Of a stretch of DNA of 39,386 bases, positions 18,066-26,609 are shown piece after piece. Origin of the DNA: an uncultured Pirellula sp. (lineage in GTDB: Bacteria > Planctomycetota > Planctomycetia > Pirellulales > Pirellulaceae); contig CAITIE010000110.1 of the NCBI GenBank assembly GCA_903892355.1, positions 1 to 39,386 of the forward strand, read 5' to 3'. A program made the translations under genes and the position numbers. The notes under the pieces were generated by a model, which did no database searches, was not told the origin of the DNA, and was given only the letters and a program-made list of their open reading frames with translations. Position 1 is the first letter of the stretch. The number at the start of each line of letters is the position of its first letter.

Positions 18066-19169
18066 TCACGAAACCCCATCCCGCGTTAACGCCCGCGCTC
18101 GTCGCTTCCAAATAAACCCATCGAGCACGTAATGGGTGATCTGCGGAACCGCGAGCAGCGGCACTAACATCGAATGGACCGATGTCCAATCCTGAGGCGT
18201 CCCAAAAAGCCAACTTCGGTCGTGCCAGACGCCGACATCCCAGAGAAACTCCTCGAGATAAGCCAACCCCCAAAGCACCGCCAAGTAATGGATCCAACGG
18301 TTTCCAATCTTCATGGACTCTCCGCGATCATCGCGCGGCTGGACCCAATAGACGAGTACCAAATAGGGCACTCCATGGGTGATCACATTCGTGACGGTGA
18401 AGGCATAATCCGAATCAAACGTGATGATCCCAACGTACCAGCAAAGCACCGTCGATACGAACATGATTTCTTTGCCGGGATTCACTCTTCGGTCCCGCCA
18501 CGCGCGCACCGCCACACGGATCGCATATGCCACTATCGCAATCCAGTAGATCGCAGCTGCGACCTGCGACAACCAACCGGGCAACGCCACGAAATCCCCT
18601 TGCGTGAACCAAAAGAATTTTCGAGGCAAATGGGTATGCCAGTAGATGAGCGGATATAGGGTCGCCATGTAGATAGCTGCCGTGTCGATCCACCAGCCGA
18701 TCCGCTCCCTATCCCCTTCTTTGGCTCGATAGAGTGCCATCCAACCATACTGTTGCCGTACGAAATGAAATACGGCCAGGTACGCGAGCGCTCGCCAAAA
18801 GACCATTGGCCCTTGTTGGTACAGGAACCAGGAAATCCCAAACCCTAACACTGGCGTCAGCCCGTAAAGCCATGGATGACGACGCAATTCTTGCGGCACA
18901 AAGTAAACCTTAAAGCCCGTGGCATAGACATGCGCAACATCGATCATCAAGATGGTGGCCACCCACAACCAGTCAGGCGTCCCTTCCCCCAGCAATCCCA
19001 GCGGCTCCCCCATCGCTAGCAGTCCAAACGCTACCGCGGTACTTCCCAAGAACGCAAACAGGTCCAACGGCGCATTGAACAGCCACGGATACTCCGAGCC
19101 CGACCCCGCCGCAGGTTCACCGGATGCCCCAGCACCATGGGCCGATGTGCCCACCGTCCCTGAGGCCAT
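18066..19169 (-). CDS. Histidine-rich polytopic membrane protein (last gene of the polyamine/membrane cassette)
   Basis: The 367 residues form about eight hydrophobic segments after a Gly/Ala/Ser-rich N-terminus. Histidines sit in or next to membrane segments: DVAHVY (77-82), FHFVRQQYGW (134-143), YWHTH (176-180), HGVPY (265-269), H316, H332 and HYVLDGF (346-352). Such a pattern could bind a di-iron centre or haem, as in membrane desaturases, hydroxylases or Brp/Blh-type dioxygenases. I cannot match it to a named family. Its start is one base after the stop of the FAD oxidase-like gene, so it is surely co-transcribed. A membrane oxidoreductase working with that flavoprotein is plausible but unproven. 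Confidence 0.82.
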   Translation of the reverse strand: MASGTVGTSAHGAGASGEPAAGSGSEYPWLFNAPLDLFAFLGSTAVAFGLLAMGEPLGLLGEGTPDWLWVATILMIDVAHVYATGFKVYFVPQELRRHPWLYGLTPVLGFGISWFLYQQGPMVFWRALAYLAVFHFVRQQYGWMALYRAKEGDRERIGWWIDTAAIYMATLYPLIYWHTHLPRKFFWFTQGDFVALPGWLSQVAAAIYWIAIVAYAIRVAVRAWRDRRVNPGKEIMFVSTVLCWYVGIITFDSDYAFTVTNVITHGVPYLVLVYWVQPRDDRGESMKIGNRWIHYLAVLWGLAYLEEFLWDVGVWHDRSWLFGTPQDWTSVHSMLVPLLAVPQITHYVLDGFIWKRRARALTRDGVS

Positions 19170-19170
19170 T

Positions 19171-20805
19171 TCAAGCCCGCTCCTTAAGAAACCCTAAAAC
19201 CTCGTCGGCAGCACGAACGCCATGAAAGAATGCCTCTTCCATGAGCGCGATACCGCTGAGGTCCGTATTGGCGAAATGAATGTTCCGATCCGGTTTCGAG
19301 GCCATTTTCCGGGACTCGCTCCAGACAAATCCCGTGTAGGGTTGGACCATCGCATGCCCCCATCGCATAACGTCGATCCTGGTAACGAGCGACCGTATCT
19401 CGGGATGCGCGATCTCCAAATCGGTCATCACCATCTCCGCCCAATCCGCCCACGGGACACTCAGCAATTGCTCCCGTGTGTAACGCGGCTTCGCATCCGC
19501 AAACGGGTAATACCATGTCCAAACCGTCGGACCATAATCGATCCCCGACTGGTGGGTCGAAACGACATAGCCTAGAGACTTGCTCTCGTAGAGCACATTG
19601 TCCCAACTCATCGGGAACCCGCTATCCTTAGGCCGGCCTCGCAGATGCACGTTGGCCACCAACCACCAACCGTACCGAAACGGTTGATCGTTCACCGCAG
19701 TCCCTTCGCGAAATCGCTCGATAACATGCTTGGCGACGAACTGGGGCGCTGCAAAAATCACCCGCTTGGCTCGGTATCCGATCCAGCAGTCTTGATCTTT
19801 GTCAAAGACCACCAGCTCGCACGTTGCATCGCGTCCCGAATCGCCCGACGGCTTCAATCGTGCGACCAGCTTGCGTCGCTGCAGATGCGGTTCGAGCTGT
19901 CGCCGTAAATATTCGACGACGTGACCGTTCCCTGATGGCCAGGTGATGACATCCTGCGATTCATGCGACTCTCGCCGCAATCGTCCGGCATAATACAGGA
20001 TCCCGGCCCATGCGCTCGTCTGATCGATCGTTAGTCCGTAATCATCTCGGCACGCATAATCGACATACCATCGCAATCGAGGGGAATCCCAACCTTGTTC
20101 GTTCATCCAGTCGAGCATTGATACTTGATCGAGCCTGCGCGTTTCCGAATCCTCGGAACTATCCGCAATGGGAAGGGCAAACAATCGCTTCCCTTTCGCA
20201 TCGCGTTTAGTCGACCACTCCAGCATCTTCGCATGAAAATCCGCCACTTGATCCAGGTCATCCTGAGACGCTCCCGGGACGGGAAACAATCCTTCGTGCC
20301 ATTGCCCCTCGGCATAAACCCGCTCTTCGGGCTCCCTGCATAAATACTCTTCCGATACGATCGGGGATCCGTCGGGTGCCACCTCCCGGACAACCCCCAT
20401 CTCTTGCAGGAAATCGATCAAGGCTACATTTTCAGGCATCGGGGTGGTCATGTAATGCGCGCCCCATGGATAGCGGAATCGATCGCGATCGCCGCTGCGC
20501 GAGGTGCCACCTACCTCATCCTCCAGCTCGAGCAGTTCGAACTCCTCAAACCCCGATCGTCGCAGATGCCATCCTGCGGTCAGCCCGGCGATCCCGCCGC
20601 CAACGATCACGACCGGTATTTCTTTCCATTGCTCGATGGCTCCGATCGCGGTCGCTGGGTCCCTCAATCGATGCCCCGTGGCGAAATCGGGACTGAGCAA
20701 CTCTCCCTCAATGCGAACCTCTTGCGGTTTCGAGCATCCCGAAATGGTTGCAGCGGAGATCCCTAGCAAGGAGCTGATCAAGTCGCGGCGATTAATCGTA
20801 GCCAT
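19171..20805 (-). CDS. FAD-dependent amine-oxidase-like oxidoreductase, predicted exported lipoprotein
   Basis: The chosen ATG ([14 protein letters not shown]) gives 544 residues. It shows an RR motif at 6-7, a hydrophobic stretch and a lipobox-like ISGC ending at Cys24, suggesting a Tat-exported lipoprotein. The FAD-binding Rossmann fold follows: [14 protein letters not shown] (65-78), then the ribose-binding [16 protein letters not shown](P)-binding-8/amine-oxidase-like regions include [16 protein letters not shown] and the C-terminal [19 protein letters not shown], near where FAD is usually closed in. The gene start overlaps the end of the aminopropyltransferase-like gene by 14 bases, and it precedes the histidine-rich membrane gene by one base. 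A polyamine-like substrate is suggested only by context. Confidence 0.85.
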   Translation of the reverse strand: MATINRRDLISSLLGISAATISGCSKPQEVRIEGELLSPDFATGHRLRDPATAIGAIEQWKEIPVVIVGGGIAGLTAGWHLRRSGFEEFELLELEDEVGGTSRSGDRDRFRYPWGAHYMTTPMPENVALIDFLQEMGVVREVAPDGSPIVSEEYLCREPEERVYAEGQWHEGLFPVPGASQDDLDQVADFHAKMLEWSTKRDAKGKRLFALPIADSSEDSETRRLDQVSMLDWMNEQGWDSPRLRWYVDYACRDDYGLTIDQTSAWAGILYYAGRLRRESHESQDVITWPSGNGHVVEYLRRQLEPHLQRRKLVARLKPSGDSGRDATCELVVFDKDQDCWIGYRAKRVIFAAPQFVAKHVIERFREGTAVNDQPFRYGWWLVANVHLRGRPKDSGFPMSWDNVLYESKSLGYVVSTHQSGIDYGPTVWTWYYPFADAKPRYTREQLLSVPWADWAEMVMTDLEIAHPEIRSLVTRIDVMRWGHAMVQPYTGFVWSESRKMASKPDRNIHFANTDLSGIALMEEAFFHGVRAADEVLGFLKERA

Positions 20806-22318
20806 GCCACTCCTCATCGTAGTATCGCACCAAGGCTTGATTATCCAACCGATTGATCTCGGGCGTCAAACTCGGGATATCTTGTGGAAAGACAAAGAGT
20901 TCATGCAGGTTGCTGTTGTTCAAGAAGCGAAAGGATCCTTGATCGAGCGCCAATTGGAACGCATCCACGTCGGGTTCGCTCAAGCTCGCCAGTGCGTATC
21001 CCCAGATTCCGAACGAAGGGACGGTCGCTTGGAAAGGCCGCACGCGGTACCCTGCCGCTTCCAGGGTTCGAATGATGCACCAATACGATTTAGGGGCCAC
21101 AAGTGGCGAGGTGCATTGAATGCTCACCAGCGAATCCGGGTGGAGTTTGGTCTTTAGCTTCCGGAAGAAGTGGCTGGTGTAGAGTTTGCCGATCGAAAAA
21201 CTCCCTGGGTCCGGAAAATCGATGATGACCGCATCGAATGGATCGACCGCTTCGTTGATCCATACGAAGGCATCTTGGTTCACGACACGGACCCGCGGAT
21301 CGAGCAGCGAGGATTTGTTCAACGCAACCAAAGGTGGAAAGGTCTTCGATAGCTGCGTCATGGCGGGATCGAGGTCGACGAGCAGCACCTCGCGGATCTC
21401 GGGGTATTTGAGGATCTCCCGAACGGCTAACCCATCCCCACCTCCCATGACCAAAACGCGTTCCGGCCGTCGCGATCCGAGCATCGCAGGATGGACGAGC
21501 GCCTCATGATACCGGTACTCATCCACCGAATTGAATTGCAGATGACCGTTCAGGAACAATTGGAAACCGCCTCGTTTATTGGTGATCGCGATTCGCTGGT
21601 ATGGTGATTGCGACGTGTGGATGACGTTACCACCGAGGGTGCTTTCCTCCGCGAACTGGGTCAACTGATCCGCTTTGAGCAACCCGACCACCAAGATCCC
21701 CATCACGACAATCGAACGCCATCGCAAACTGGACACATTCCGTGGGTTCAGCAGCGGTTTTAAAAGAAACGTGCTCCACAAACCAACGCATGCATTCAAT
21801 ATCCCGAATACCAATGATGTTCGGACCAAACCGAGGTACGGAACGAAGACCAGCGGGAACAGCAGCGATGCGATCAGGGCACCGATGTAATCAAACGCCA
21901 GCACGCGCGAAACCAAATCGCTGAAGTCGAGATGCTCTTTGAGGATCCGCATCAGCAGGGGCAACTCGAGCCCCACAAAAACCCCGACGGCAAATACGGT
22001 TCCCAGCAGCAGTGGGCGGAACCAGTCGACCCACGGAAACGCGACAAAGAGTAGAGGGGCCGAGATCCCACCGAGAAAGGCGAGGGCCAATTCAATCTCG
22101 ATAAAGGCCCGCGCGAGTTGCCTCTCGATGTACCGCGATAGCCATGCTCCAACCCCCATGGCGGAAAGATAAGTCCCGATCACCAACGAGAACTGGGTGA
22201 CCGAATCCCCCAATACGTAACTTGCCAATGTGCCGGCCAGCAATTCATAGATCAAGCCACAGATGGCGATGACCAGTACATTGAGGTACAGCAGAAACAG
22301 CGGAGCGCGATTCAGCAT
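20792..22318 (-). CDS. Membrane-anchored spermidine-synthase-like aminopropyltransferase
   Basis: Residues 1-215 hold about seven transmembrane segments. Residues 230-508 form a SpeE-type Rossmann methyltransferase fold. The catalytic part has YQRIAI, DEYRYHE (266-272), [11 protein letters not shown] (GGGDG 292-296), the ribose-binding VDLD (314-317) and IIDFPDP (365-371). These correspond to the decarboxylated-SAM site and the gate and catalytic aspartates of spermidine synthase. FPDPGSF..GKLY is a variant typical of the membrane-fused subfamily. Family knowledge predicts aminopropyl transfer from decarboxylated SAM, and the cassette's SpeD would make that donor. The acceptor is unknown. The start follows DUF350 by 9 bases. 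Confidence 0.93.
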   Translation of the reverse strand: MLNRAPLFLLYLNVLVIAICGLIYELLAGTLASYVLGDSVTQFSLVIGTYLSAMGVGAWLSRYIERQLARAFIEIELALAFLGGISAPLLFVAFPWVDWFRPLLLGTVFAVGVFVGLELPLLMRILKEHLDFSDLVSRVLAFDYIGALIASLLFPLVFVPYLGLVRTSLVFGILNACVGLWSTFLLKPLLNPRNVSSLRWRSIVVMGILVVGLLKADQLTQFAEESTLGGNVIHTSQSPYQRIAITNKRGGFQLFLNGHLQFNSVDEYRYHEALVHPAMLGSRRPERVLVMGGGDGLAVREILKYPEIREVLLVDLDPAMTQLSKTFPPLVALNKSSLLDPRVRVVNQDAFVWINEAVDPFDAVIIDFPDPGSFSIGKLYTSHFFRKLKTKLHPDSLVSIQCTSPLVAPKSYWCIIRTLEAAGYRVRPFQATVPSFGIWGYALASLSEPDVDAFQLALDQGSFRFLNNSNLHELFVFPQDIPSLTPEINRLDNQALVRYYDEEWHGYD

Positions 22319-22327
22319 CGATTTGGT

Positions 22328-22633
22328 TTAGCCTAAAATCGATGCGGCGATAATGATCGCGATCCCGATCACAATCGCACCGACGATGATCGCGAGGGCC
22401 GTGTTATGCTCGTCGACGATCTCTTTGGTGATCGAAAAGCGAGTCAGTTTCTCCATCAGGAAAATGGCGAGGAAAAGGACCACAATCCCGACGACCGAAA
22501 AAATAGCTGCCGCTGCAAGATGGTATCCGAGCAGCCCCGTTCGAGCTTCGCTCACCACCGGCTCCAATTGCGCAAGCACCGCAGAACGTTGCATTGCAGA
22601 AACAAGACCATCATAAGAAACGATTTCTATCAT
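22328..22633 (-). CDS. DUF350 (YjfL-like) small membrane protein
   Basis: The 101 residues contain two hydrophobic segments of a DUF350 unit: LAAAAIFSVVGIVVLFLAIF around 40-59, and ALAIIVGAIVIGIAIIIAAS near the end. Between them lies EKLTRFSITKEIVDEHNTALA, with the conserved E..N.A pattern of the family. The ATG overlaps the TGA of the 61-residue gene as TGATG, which suggests translational coupling. A GTG one codon earlier is an alternative start. DUF350 proteins recur in membrane-stress and polyamine or glutathionylspermidine-type gene neighbourhoods. Their biochemical role is not known. Confidence 0.88.
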   Translation of the reverse strand: MIEIVSYDGLVSAMQRSAVLAQLEPVVSEARTGLLGYHLAAAAIFSVVGIVVLFLAIFLMEKLTRFSITKEIVDEHNTALAIIVGAIVIGIAIIIAASILG

Positions 22634-22818
22634 CACTTACCCCCTCCCCAAGACCCACCGCTGGAACGGCCCGAAGAGCCGCCGCCATAAAAAAATGAAC
22701 TCCCGCCGCTCGAGGATGAATCCATGTCAGGCATCTTCCATCCACTGTACGCCGCGTACGCAAACCAAGCACAAACGAGTATTCCCGTCGCCAAATAGCC
22801 GTTGAAAGCTGTATTCAA
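22633..22818 (-). CDS. Small Gly/Ser-rich single-pass membrane protein
   Basis: This 61-residue protein has one hydrophobic segment (ATGILVCAWFAYAAYSGW) and then a Ser/Gly-rich tail with repeated GGSS and GGG. The start is a TTG preceded by a strong GAGGGAG ribosome-binding site, which explains why a simple ATG search would miss it. It is embedded between the DUF4178 gene (35-bp gap) and DUF350 (1-base overlap) on the same strand, so it is very probably a real cassette member. It has no recognised family. The flexible tail could be a linker or interaction surface. Confidence 0.7.
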   Translation of the reverse strand: MNTAFNGYLATGILVCAWFAYAAYSGWKMPDMDSSSSGGSSFFYGGGSSGRSSGGSWGGGK

Positions 22819-22853
22819 TTTCGAATCTCCCTCTTTCCGGCAGCCGGACTCAA

Positions 22854-24428
22854 CTAGCTCTGAGCATATGGATTGAAATCGCTATTCCGCCAACGCTGTG
22901 TTTCATAAGACCACCTGTAGAGCAAAACGATAATCGGATACAGGGTTACAAAACCCATCGCAATCATCAGCAATGTGCCATCGGGGCGCCGGTCCGGTCG
23001 CAGCAACCCGATCAGCGTACTGATCATGTAGAGAGCGACAAGGAACGCGATGTTGCTGTACAAAAACCGATAGCCCATTTTCGGAGCGGGTTGGATCGCA
23101 CCCACCCCCAAAGGCCTACGTAAATTGGTTAATGAGAACGCCTTCTCAATCTCGTCAACCGTAACATACACTCCCTTGGAAACGGCGATCTCTTGATTCA
23201 CGGTCTCCGGACCGCTGGTCGCCGTCGGCAATGTCTGCTCAAACGACAGCATGTAGGGTGGTGCGATGTAATCCGAGGTGAATGAGGTCTCTCCGACGGT
23301 TACTCGCCATGGAAACTCACCTACGACGTAGCTAACGATCGCATCTCCGCGGTCAAAGAGTCGGTACGAATCGCCTTGATAACGAATCGTTGTCCCCGAA
23401 GTGATGTTTCCTGGGAAATCTATCTGCTCCACAAAGGACCAGTGGCTGTCATCCGTCTTGACGAGCCAACGGAAATTGACTTCCGGGTTGTAAAGCAGGT
23501 ACTCGCTCCACGGATACGTTTTTCCTTCGTACACAACGTGGCGACGCATGAATCCGACCACGGTGTACTCTTTGCCTTGCAATTTCCCTTTGGAACCCAA
23601 CGGCAGCACCGGTTTGATTTTTCGAGTGCTAAGCGTTTCGAGATACTTGAGTTTGCCTTGATCCGCGTCGAGGAGAGCGTTGCAATTCGGGCAGGTCACC
23701 CGCAACGATTGGTCGGGAGCAAAAAGCTCCAATGAGCCGGCACACTTAGGGCAGTTGAGTTGGAGGGCTTGAACAGTGATGTCTTTGGGCGCCCCCCAGC
23801 CGGAGTTCGGGGTCATCCCCAACGACTCCATCGTCACACGTTTGCCGAGAAAGAACCTAGTCGGCGAACTACTGAAATCAAGCGTCCCGATCGAGCCACC
23901 CTCCGACTTCAAATCGGCGTAGGAATGGGGTAGACCCGGTCGCACAGCCCACGGGATCTCTCCCTCAGCCGCAGCTACCTCAGCGATCGCTTTTTCGGTG
24001 ACCTTCAAGGACTCATCGCGGACTTCGAACGATTGCCCCAGTTCAATCGCATCGAACTGAGCCAAAGCCGATCCCGATTTCAATCGCTGCTCGAACATCA
24101 AGTAGAGATTGCCTTGCGCTTCGGCGAGCCAGCCCCAGCGATCCCCGGGGAAGCTCAAGTACCATTCGTTCCACATCGCGCCCGATGGATGTTTGTACTG
24201 GACGCGTCCGGTCACATGAAAGGCTTTATTCTCCACGCTGCCGGTCATCCCTACCGACAACGGCGAGTTCAAATCGGCGACATCGGCGATCTTGCCGCAG
24301 TCCTCAGGTTTCTTATCCCCGCGAGCAACCACCGAATGGCAGAAATCGCAGATGGTGACCAGCGACGAGCTGACCTGGAATGCAACCGGTCCCCCACATG
24401 CTGGGCAGACCGCAGTACGTGCTTTCAT
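22854..24428 (-). CDS. Double zinc-ribbon DUF4178 membrane protein
   Basis: The protein has 524 residues. It has two zinc ribbons, Cys8/Cys11/Cys27/Cys30 and Cys226/Cys229/Cys246/Cys249. Each is followed by a beta-rich DUF4178-type unit with parallel phrases: HVTGRVQYKHPSGAMWNEWYL versus YTVVGFMRRHVVYEGKTYPW. These end in WYLSFPGDRWGWLAE and YLLYNPEVNFRWLV. Two C-terminal transmembrane segments (about 457-475 and 485-504) anchor it, leaving the repeats in the cytosol. The start is fixed by the ATGA overlap with speD. The internal duplication is clear. DUF4178 is of unknown function but is known to accompany speD and DUF350. Confidence 0.88.
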   Translation of the reverse strand: MKARTAVCPACGGPVAFQVSSSLVTICDFCHSVVARGDKKPEDCGKIADVADLNSPLSVGMTGSVENKAFHVTGRVQYKHPSGAMWNEWYLSFPGDRWGWLAEAQGNLYLMFEQRLKSGSALAQFDAIELGQSFEVRDESLKVTEKAIAEVAAAEGEIPWAVRPGLPHSYADLKSEGGSIGTLDFSSSPTRFFLGKRVTMESLGMTPNSGWGAPKDITVQALQLNCPKCAGSLELFAPDQSLRVTCPNCNALLDADQGKLKYLETLSTRKIKPVLPLGSKGKLQGKEYTVVGFMRRHVVYEGKTYPWSEYLLYNPEVNFRWLVKTDDSHWSFVEQIDFPGNITSGTTIRYQGDSYRLFDRGDAIVSYVVGEFPWRVTVGETSFTSDYIAPPYMLSFEQTLPTATSGPETVNQEIAVSKGVYVTVDEIEKAFSLTNLRRPLGVGAIQPAPKMGYRFLYSNIAFLVALYMISTLIGLLRPDRRPDGTLLMIAMGFVTLYPIIVLLYRWSYETQRWRNSDFNPYAQS

Positions 24429-24880
24429 GGTACTGACTCCCACTGCGGGGCTGTACCGCGAGATCTGGGGTAGCCTCGCTGCATTGGATCGCGGCGCGCA
24501 CCGCGCTCGAAATGCAGGATGTCGCAATGCGTTGCTCCCAACTCGCGTTGGAGAGTCTCAGCCCAGGGCCAATGCGGGATGGCGCGGCAGCAGTACAAAT
24601 TGAAGGTCGCCATTCCAACTTCGGGATACGTGTGGCATGCCAGATGGGACTCGCTGAGCAAGTACAATCCGGTCACGCCAGCAGCACCGGGGAACTGATG
24701 CCACATCGGTTCACCGACGACATGCAATTGCAATTCACGAATAATCGTATCGCAAATGGCCCGCAGCGTCCCCAATTCGCGCAGCCGCTCAGGGATGCAA
24801 TCGAACGCATCGATCACCCATTCGCAACCGATCGTCGTGGCATTCGTCAAGCTCGGATATCCTGCGCGTACTGGCTCCAT
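24425..24880 (-). CDS. speD: S-adenosylmethionine decarboxylase proenzyme (SpeD, class 1b)
   Basis: SpeD self-cleaves to form a pyruvoyl enzyme that turns SAM into decarboxylated SAM, the aminopropyl donor. From ATG 24880 it has 151 residues, slightly longer than typical class 1b enzymes. The processing and active-site motif is SESHLACHTYPE: cleavage is expected before Ser78, with His83 five residues later and Cys98 twenty residues later. This spacing matches the catalytic Ser, His and Cys of the Thermotoga enzyme (63, 68 and 83). It starts 25 bases after the SPFH gene and overlaps DUF4178 by 4 bases. All residues needed for activity appear present. Confidence 0.95.
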   Translation of the reverse strand: MEPVRAGYPSLTNATTIGCEWVIDAFDCIPERLRELGTLRAICDTIIRELQLHVVGEPMWHQFPGAAGVTGLYLLSESHLACHTYPEVGMATFNLYCCRAIPHWPWAETLQRELGATHCDILHFERGARRDPMQRGYPRSRGTAPQWESVP

Positions 24881-24905
24881 CAATCGACGAGTTCGCTTTC
24901 TAGCG

Positions 24906-26039
24906 TTAGGAGGCTGGAGGCGGTGGAGGAGCTGCCGGTGGAGCTGCTGGCGGCGGTGGTGGTGGTGATTGGAAATACATCGCCCACTGAGAAACTTCAC
25001 GGGCTGGTTGCCACGCGGCCATGCCTGCGGTCCAAATCATCGTGTCGCCCTTGAGCTCTGAGCGGGCGATGGCATCCACCATCTGCTGCGAACTAAATGG
25101 CCCCAACGTTTGACCTTGATGGGCGATGTGCCACATCGTGGTGGGCAATGAAATCGACGGGCCCGCAGCAGCGGTCGCTGGTGCACCCATCGGTGCCATT
25201 CGATTCGCCATAGCTAATCCGATCCCGAGCCCTAATCCCTCTGCCGCACCACCACCGGCAGGATTCGCTGCCGCGGTCGTCATCGCTTCTCCCATTTGGT
25301 ACTGCTGGAATCGACCAAGGTCGCCGATGACCTTCATCTTGGTGCTCACATCGAGCGCCTTTTCGACTTCTTCGGGGAGCGAAATGTTGACGATCATCAG
25401 CTGAGGCAGTTCGAGCCCGTACTCGTCGTCGATCCGCTCCTGCACCTTCTCCCTCAATTCGCCGGCTAGCTTGCGATAGTTCGATGCGAAATCGAGTGCC
25501 GCAATCTGGGACGAACCGAGCATGTCGCTCAGCGCTTCGATGATGATCGCGCGGATCAACTCGGTCACTTCGTCGGTTGAAACCTCTGCGTTGGTACCAA
25601 CGATTTCGGTCAGCAAAGCGCGGGGATCGACCGCTTTCAACACATAGGTCCCGAACGCGCGAACCCGGATCGGGCCGAACTCAGGATCCCGCAGCATCAC
25701 CGGGTTAGGCGTTCCCCACTTGAGATCAAGCACAGGCCGCTTGTTGACGAAGTAAACTTCCGCTTTGAACGGGCTGTTGAAACCGTATTTCCATCCCTTG
25801 AGCGTCGACAGGATGGGCAAGTTCGAGGTTGTCAGTTCGTGAGTCCCCGCCTCAAAAATATCGGCGAGCTTTCCTTCGGAGACAAAGATCGCGACCTGAC
25901 CGGGTCGAACGATGAGCTTCGCCCCGTTCTTGATTTCGTTTTGGTACCGAGGGAATCGCCAGACGAGCGTGTTCCGAGAATCATCGAGCCACTCGATGAT
26001 GTCGATAAACTCGCCACGAATTTTGTCGAATAGCCCCAT
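24906..26039 (-). CDS. SPFH-domain protein with C-terminal GYF_2 domain (YdjI-like)
   Basis: The 377-residue protein, first of the cassette, starts MGLFDKIRGEFIDIIEW, a hallmark of the YdjI/virion-core SPFH subfamily. The SPFH core covers about 20-265. A Gly/Ala-rich linker (AAANPAGGGAAEGLGLGIGL) follows, and then a GYF_2 domain (MWHIAHQGQTLGPFSSQQM ... WTAGMAAWQP, about 304-355). It closes with an Ala/Pro-rich tail of about 25 residues. SPFH proteins form membrane-associated scaffolds. No transmembrane helix is seen, so it should sit on the cytosolic face. The frame extends 16 codons upstream, but this start fits the family and the strand. Confidence 0.9.
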   Translation of the reverse strand: MGLFDKIRGEFIDIIEWLDDSRNTLVWRFPRYQNEIKNGAKLIVRPGQVAIFVSEGKLADIFEAGTHELTTSNLPILSTLKGWKYGFNSPFKAEVYFVNKRPVLDLKWGTPNPVMLRDPEFGPIRVRAFGTYVLKAVDPRALLTEIVGTNAEVSTDEVTELIRAIIIEALSDMLGSSQIAALDFASNYRKLAGELREKVQERIDDEYGLELPQLMIVNISLPEEVEKALDVSTKMKVIGDLGRFQQYQMGEAMTTAAANPAGGGAAEGLGLGIGLAMANRMAPMGAPATAAAGPSISLPTTMWHIAHQGQTLGPFSSQQMVDAIARSELKGDTMIWTAGMAAWQPAREVSQWAMYFQSPPPPPPAAPPAAPPPPPAS

Positions 26040-26609
26040 GGTGATTTCAACCTTCGCTGAGAGGATTTTGCCTGCAAACGTGAGCATCCCGTGCCCAAAA
26101 GGACTGCGGGCTCTTTATCTTGAACTATTCCGGGCTAGCTTGCACCCAGAGGTAGGCGCACTCTTTTTCCAATTCCGAATTTTTTACGACGTTCTGGGGA
26201 TATTTTTTAGGCTTAAGGCTTACGGCTTCAGGTGTAAGGAAGGAGGGATTAGGGAAGAGGTTCAGCCATAGATTAGCGGTCGGCCTTAGCCGCGGTTTGA
26301 ACACCACTCTACTCCCCTCGCCCCGCTTCGGGGAGAGGGGGCGGGGGTGAGGGGTTGGGTTAGGAGTAAGAACAAGCCGGAGACTGGAGGCAAATCGATT
26401 CGGCAGGCCTCGAAAACGGGGCTACGGCCCATACGGCTGATCGAGGAACGGTGAGCGATAAGGTATTAGGTATAAGCTAAAGACATGAGTCGGTCCGCAT
26501 TAGCATTAACCGCAGTTTGTAGAGATCGGATGTCTCATGCTGCAAGATGCACAGTACTCATCCGATCCGCGAACGGAACTCGGAGAGTGCCTTCTACCTT
26601 GGAAATCAA
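26040..26609. other. Gene-free spacer upstream of the cassette
   Basis: About 570 bases without a supported gene. It lies upstream of the SPFH gene and downstream of the glycosidase-like gene, so it should hold the cassette promoter. It contains the GC-rich hairpin at 26314-26340 and several short GGCTTA-like direct repeats around 26210-26225. No promoter can be named with confidence. Confidence 0.4.
26314..26340. repeat. GC-rich hairpin, planctomycete-type intergenic palindrome
   Basis: CCCCTCGCCCCG (26314-26325) pairs with CGGGGAGAGGGG (26329-26340) across a 3-base CTT loop, with one G-A mismatch. It is followed by GGGGGTGAGGGG. Sequences of this style recur between genes in many GC-rich bacteria. 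Confidence 0.55.
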
